Shown in pieces: positions 4,532 to 6,687 of a stretch of 6,687 nucleotides of DNA. The position numbers and the translations under genes were made by a program. The notes beneath the pieces were generated by a model. The model worked only from the letters and a program-made list of their open reading frames with translations, did no database searches and was not told the DNA's origin. Source of the DNA: JBAROU01 sp049642385 (GTDB lineage Bacteria > Chloroflexota > Dehalococcoidia > DSTF01 > RBG-16-68-14); the NCBI GenBank assembly GCA_049642385.1, contig JBAROU010000255.1, positions 1 to 6,687 on the forward strand, written 5' to 3'. The stretch's first letter is position 1, and every line of letters begins with the position of its first letter.

Positions 4532-6453
4532 ATGATCGCCTCATGGAAGCGGGCGAGATCTTCCTCGCCGTTGGCCCGGTAGGCCGTGATCACCAGACGG
4601 CGTAGATCGCGGTTGAACGGATCGAGCTCGAGCGCGCGTTCGTAGTCCGGGATCAGGTCCTTAAACGGATGACCCTCTTCCTCCGCGAGCTTTCGCTTGG
4701 CCTGCGCGAGCCCATACATATCGAACGCCTGCGGCCTGAAGCGGGCCAGCGCCGTCTCGTAGAGGTCGACCTCCTTGCGGAAGGAGTCGGCGCGGGTCTG
4801 TCCCTGGATGAAGGCTCGATCGTAGATCTGCGCTTCCTGGAGCAGGTACGACCTCTGGAGCGGGTTGAGTGTCACAGCACGATCGGCGAGGTCGGCGGCG
4901 CGCTTGTGTTCGAGAGTCAGCGTCGCTTCGGTGGCCTGCGCGGCGGCGAGGTCGGCGGCGACGAGCGTCGTGGCCCAGCCAACAGCGGCCATCGCGACGA
5001 GCATGAGCGCGACGGCGGCGCCAGCGGACACGATCGCGTTCGGCGGGCGGGCGGGCGCCTGTTCCTCGCCCGGGGCCTCCGCGCGGACGATCAGACCTAC
5101 CAGCGCGCCGAGCAAGAGCCAGAAGACCCAGGTGGTCATCGCTTCGCTGAAGCCGAAGAAGATCGCGGCGAGATAGCCGGTGAGCGCCGTGCCGAGCGCG
5201 AGTAGCGCGTAGCGCTGCGTCACATCGACGGTGGTGAGCAACCGGCGGCCAGCGTACCAGAAGATCGAGCCGATGAGTGCAAGGAAGGAGAGCAGGCCGA
5301 GCACGCCCGTGTTCGCGACGAGATCGACGTAGAAGTTGTGGGCGCTCTCCGGCCCGAGGTTCCTGGTGCCGATGCCGCCGAGGTCGGGGCTGTCGCGGTA
5401 GCTGGCGAAGAGCAGCGAGTAGGCGTCCTGACCGTGACCGACGATCGGGCGGTCAGCCGCCATCTCGATGCCGAGCTGCCACAAGTTGAGGCGGCCCTGC
5501 ACACTCTCGGTGTCATACGCATCGACGACGGCCTCGCGGCCGGGCAGGCCGACGAACAAGATGATGATCGCTCCGAGTAGGAGCGGCGCGGCGGCAAACG
5601 CGACGAGAGCGACGCGCAGCGCCGCGAGCGACGGCATATCGCGCGCGGGCGCGACGGCTTCTTGGGCAGCGTCGCGTTCGCCGCGGGAGCGACGGCGCCG
5701 TTCGCCGCGCGTGCGCCCCTTGGGTGCGGCAGGCGCAGACGGACGGAGGACGAGGGCGGGAACGGCCCAATATACAGCGGCGGCACCCCACAAGATGATC
5801 ACAACGCCGGCGGCGAGGTACGCCGACTGGCTCGTCGTGACGGCGAGCGCGGCGATCATGACGACGACGCCCGCGGCGAACAACGCTCGTTGCCAGATGG
5901 CGTTCGAGGTGAAGACTAGGAACATCGCGGCGCTGCCGGCGACGACGAGGAACGCGCCCAGCTCGTTCGACTGACCGACGGTGGAGCCGGGGCGGTCGGG
6001 CAGCGGGTCGGGCCACCAGGCGACACCGGCCTTCTGCATCAGCGCGTAGATCGACGTGCCGACCGCGCCGGCGAACAGACCGATGAGCAGCCAGCGCAGG
6101 TCGCGCGGGGAGCGCACGGCGACGACGGCGACGCCAAACAGCAGGACGTAGAGCAGCACCGTCGCGAGGCCCTGGTAGCGCAGGTACTGGCCGAACAGCG
6201 CCGAGCGCCAATCGATCGCGAAGACGAACGCGAGCAGGTTGATGACGACGAATGCGCCGAGCGCCAGCCAGAGCGTCGTGGGGACGCGCAGCGAGGGCCA
6301 GCGGTCGCGGGCGAGCTGGACGGCGCCCCAGGCAAGCGCGACGCCGGTGAACACGACGGTGGCGGCGAGCTTGGGCAGCACCCACTCGTCCTGCATCTCG
6401 GTGACGATGACGAGCGGCGTGACGGCGGCGAAGAGCGCGAGGATGATAATCAT
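4504..6453 (-). CDS. O-antigen ligase family membrane protein with TPR-like C-terminal tail
   Basis: This 649-residue polytopic membrane protein has about 12-13 hydrophobic segments between residues 2 and 500. FGQYLRYQGL (87-96) and GSTVGQSNELGAFL (156-169) are typical of the family's first half. The Wzy_C core follows: GRLNLWQ (320-326, Arg321), ADRPIVGHGQDAY (333-345) and SAHNFYVDLVANTGVLGLLSF (370-390, His372). Arg321 and His372 match the Arg and His that are essential in WaaL-type ligases. A strongly basic loop (GRTRGERRRRSRGER, 246-260) should be cytoplasmic. Residues about 510-640 form paired helices with LNP and LELDPFN, read as TPR repeats. The family joins polysaccharide or glycan chains using undecaprenyl-linked donors, or polymerises them, at the outer face of the membrane; here it could be a glycan polymerase, ligase or protein O-glycosyltransferase. 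GGAG (complement of 6460-6463), six bases before ATG, supports the start. No other glycan genes are in view. Confidence 0.88.
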   Translation of the reverse strand: MIIILALFAAVTPLVIVTEMQDEWVLPKLAATVVFTGVALAWGAVQLARDRWPSLRVPTTLWLALGAFVVINLLAFVFAIDWRSALFGQYLRYQGLATVLLYVLLFGVAVVAVRSPRDLRWLLIGLFAGAVGTSIYALMQKAGVAWWPDPLPDRPGSTVGQSNELGAFLVVAGSAAMFLVFTSNAIWQRALFAAGVVVMIAALAVTTSQSAYLAAGVVIILWGAAAVYWAVPALVLRPSAPAAPKGRTRGERRRRSRGERDAAQEAVAPARDMPSLAALRVALVAFAAAPLLLGAIIILFVGLPGREAVVDAYDTESVQGRLNLWQLGIEMAADRPIVGHGQDAYSLLFASYRDSPDLGGIGTRNLGPESAHNFYVDLVANTGVLGLLSFLALIGSIFWYAGRRLLTTVDVTQRYALLALGTALTGYLAAIFFGFSEAMTTWVFWLLLGALVGLIVRAEAPGEEQAPARPPNAIVSAGAAVALMLVAMAAVGWATTLVAADLAAAQATEATLTLEHKRAADLADRAVTLNPLQRSYLLQEAQIYDRAFIQGQTRADSFRKEVDLYETALARFRPQAFDMYGLAQAKRKLAEEEGHPFKDLIPDYERALELDPFNRDLRRLVITAYRANGEEDLARFHEAIIYCWTGACP

Positions 6454-6480
6454 GCGCGGCTCCGGGACATAGTGCCCATT

Positions 6481-6486
6481 AGTCTA
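6481..6486 (-). promoter_or_regulatory. possible -10 element for the O-antigen ligase gene
   Basis: The minus strand reads TAGACT here, a -10-like hexamer that would start transcription near 6474, about 20 bases before the start codon. No recognisable -35 lies at the right distance (the minus strand reads ACCCCT there), so this is only a candidate. Confidence 0.2.
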
Positions 6487-6508
6487 ACGGAGCGGTGGAG
6501 GGGAGGGG

Positions 6509-6534
6509 TACGCGCGGGTGAAACTATGCGCGTA
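6509..6534. repeat. 7-bp inverted repeat, candidate operator
   Basis: TACGCGC (6509-6515) and GCGCGTA (6528-6534) are perfect inverted copies separated by 12 bases, so the half-site centres are 19 bases apart, close to two helical turns. The repeat sits between the start of the minus-strand ligase gene and the plus-strand promoter at the right edge, where a dimeric regulator could act on either. A GC-rich 7-bp repeat can also arise by chance. Confidence 0.35.
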
Positions 6535-6585
6535 TGGAAGGGGCAGGAGGTTCGAAGCGAAGCCGAAAGTACGACGACCGCCCCC

Positions 6586-6612
6586 TTGACAATGCCGCCC
6601 GCATGGTATACC
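6586..6612 (+). promoter_or_regulatory. probable sigma-70-type promoter
   Basis: TTGACA at 6586-6591 is a perfect -35. TATACC at 6607-6612 is the -10, preceded by TGG, which forms an extended -10 (TGGTATACC). The spacer is 15 bases, shorter than the usual 17, which the extended -10 may offset. Transcription would start near 6618-6620, immediately before the two hairpins that follow. It is the best-matched two-part promoter in the window. Confidence 0.6.
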
Positions 6613-6618
6613 GTTTCA

Positions 6619-6681
6619 TGAGAATCACCCTTGCTGCTTCGGTGGCAAGGAGTAAAAGGCCGCCACTTGTGGTGGTCTTTT
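6619..6681 (+). ncRNA. short structured RNA or attenuated leader (class not recognised)
   Basis: Between the promoter and the terminator-like hairpin lie about 60 transcribed bases. The first hairpin, 6629-6650, is CCTTGCTGC-TTCG-GTGGCAAGG: nine pairs (two G/U wobbles) closed by the very stable C(UUCG)G tetraloop. The second is the terminator hairpin at 6654-6681. AAGGAG at 6647-6652 sits at the junction and could be a Shine-Dalgarno sequence hidden by the first stem. I do not match it to a known riboswitch, T-box or ribosomal leader. Possibilities are a leader controlling a gene to the right, a free small RNA, or an uncharacterised terminator arrangement. Confidence 0.4.
6654..6681. terminator. 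intrinsic terminator-like hairpin, possibly bidirectional
   Basis: AAAAGGCCGCCA (6654-6665) pairs with TGGTGGTCTTTT (6670-6681) over 12 pairs, two of them G/U, around a CTTG loop. The plus-strand transcript ends in UUUU after the GC-rich core and CAUAUU follows, which fits Rho-independent termination. Because the left arm begins with AAAA, the minus-strand transcript also carries a U-run, so it could serve a minus-strand gene entering from the right as well. Confidence 0.65.
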
Positions 6682-6687
6682 CATATT

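Noticed and set aside
5513..6385. 290-residue minus-strand frame inside the O-antigen ligase gene.
   Set aside because: Its composition is almost entirely Arg, Ala and Pro, with no hydrophobic segments or motifs. It is a frame shadow of the membrane protein.
6618..6687. Open frame from ATG at 6618 (MRITLAASVARSKRP...) running off the right edge, possibly a leaderless gene.
   Set aside because: It has no ribosome binding site, runs straight through both hairpins and the terminator, and its residues match nothing I recognise. It stays possible only if the sequence beyond the window continues the frame.

Overview
This GC-rich window (roughly two thirds G+C by eye) holds one partial and six complete protein genes, tightly packed. 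No mobile element, CRISPR array, tRNA or rRNA is visible. The gene set, GC content, palindrome-rich intergenic gaps and mixture of families suggest an environmental bacterium. Chloroflexota, perhaps Dehalococcoidia-like, is my best guess, but it rests on general resemblance and no marker gene is present.

Left part (1-343): the C-terminal end of a plus-strand MFS transporter runs off the left edge. It converges on a minus-strand acyl-CoA dehydrogenase, and the gap between them is filled by two adjacent perfect hairpins.

Central part (344-3124): the acyl-CoA dehydrogenase (minus) is divergent from a two-gene plus-strand operon, a small GYD-domain protein followed nine bases later by an aminoglycoside-phosphotransferase (APH)-fold kinase. 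Both enzymes carry features of the two halves of mammalian ACAD11 (kinase plus dehydrogenase in one chain) and of the separate LvaA/LvaC pair of Pseudomonas levulinate catabolism. The likely shared job is catabolism of hydroxyacyl-CoAs: the kinase phosphorylates the hydroxyl and the dehydrogenase-fold enzyme removes the phosphate, feeding beta-oxidation. The divergent promoter region has -10-like hexamers for both directions overlapping on the same eight bases.

Right-central part (3125-4531): after a gap with two GC-rich hairpins comes a pair of phosphatase-family genes, a HAD-IA hydrolase and a histidine phosphatase. They overlap by one base (TAGTG), so are probably translationally coupled. 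Their substrates are unknown.

Right part (4504-6687): a large minus-strand O-antigen-ligase-family membrane protein with a TPR-like tail converges on the histidine phosphatase, and the two coding ends overlap by 28 bases. Upstream of it lies a 7-bp inverted repeat. At the right edge is a compact plus-strand unit: a TTGACA promoter, a UUCG-capped hairpin and a strong intrinsic-terminator hairpin. It is either a very short RNA or the attenuated leader of a gene beyond the window.
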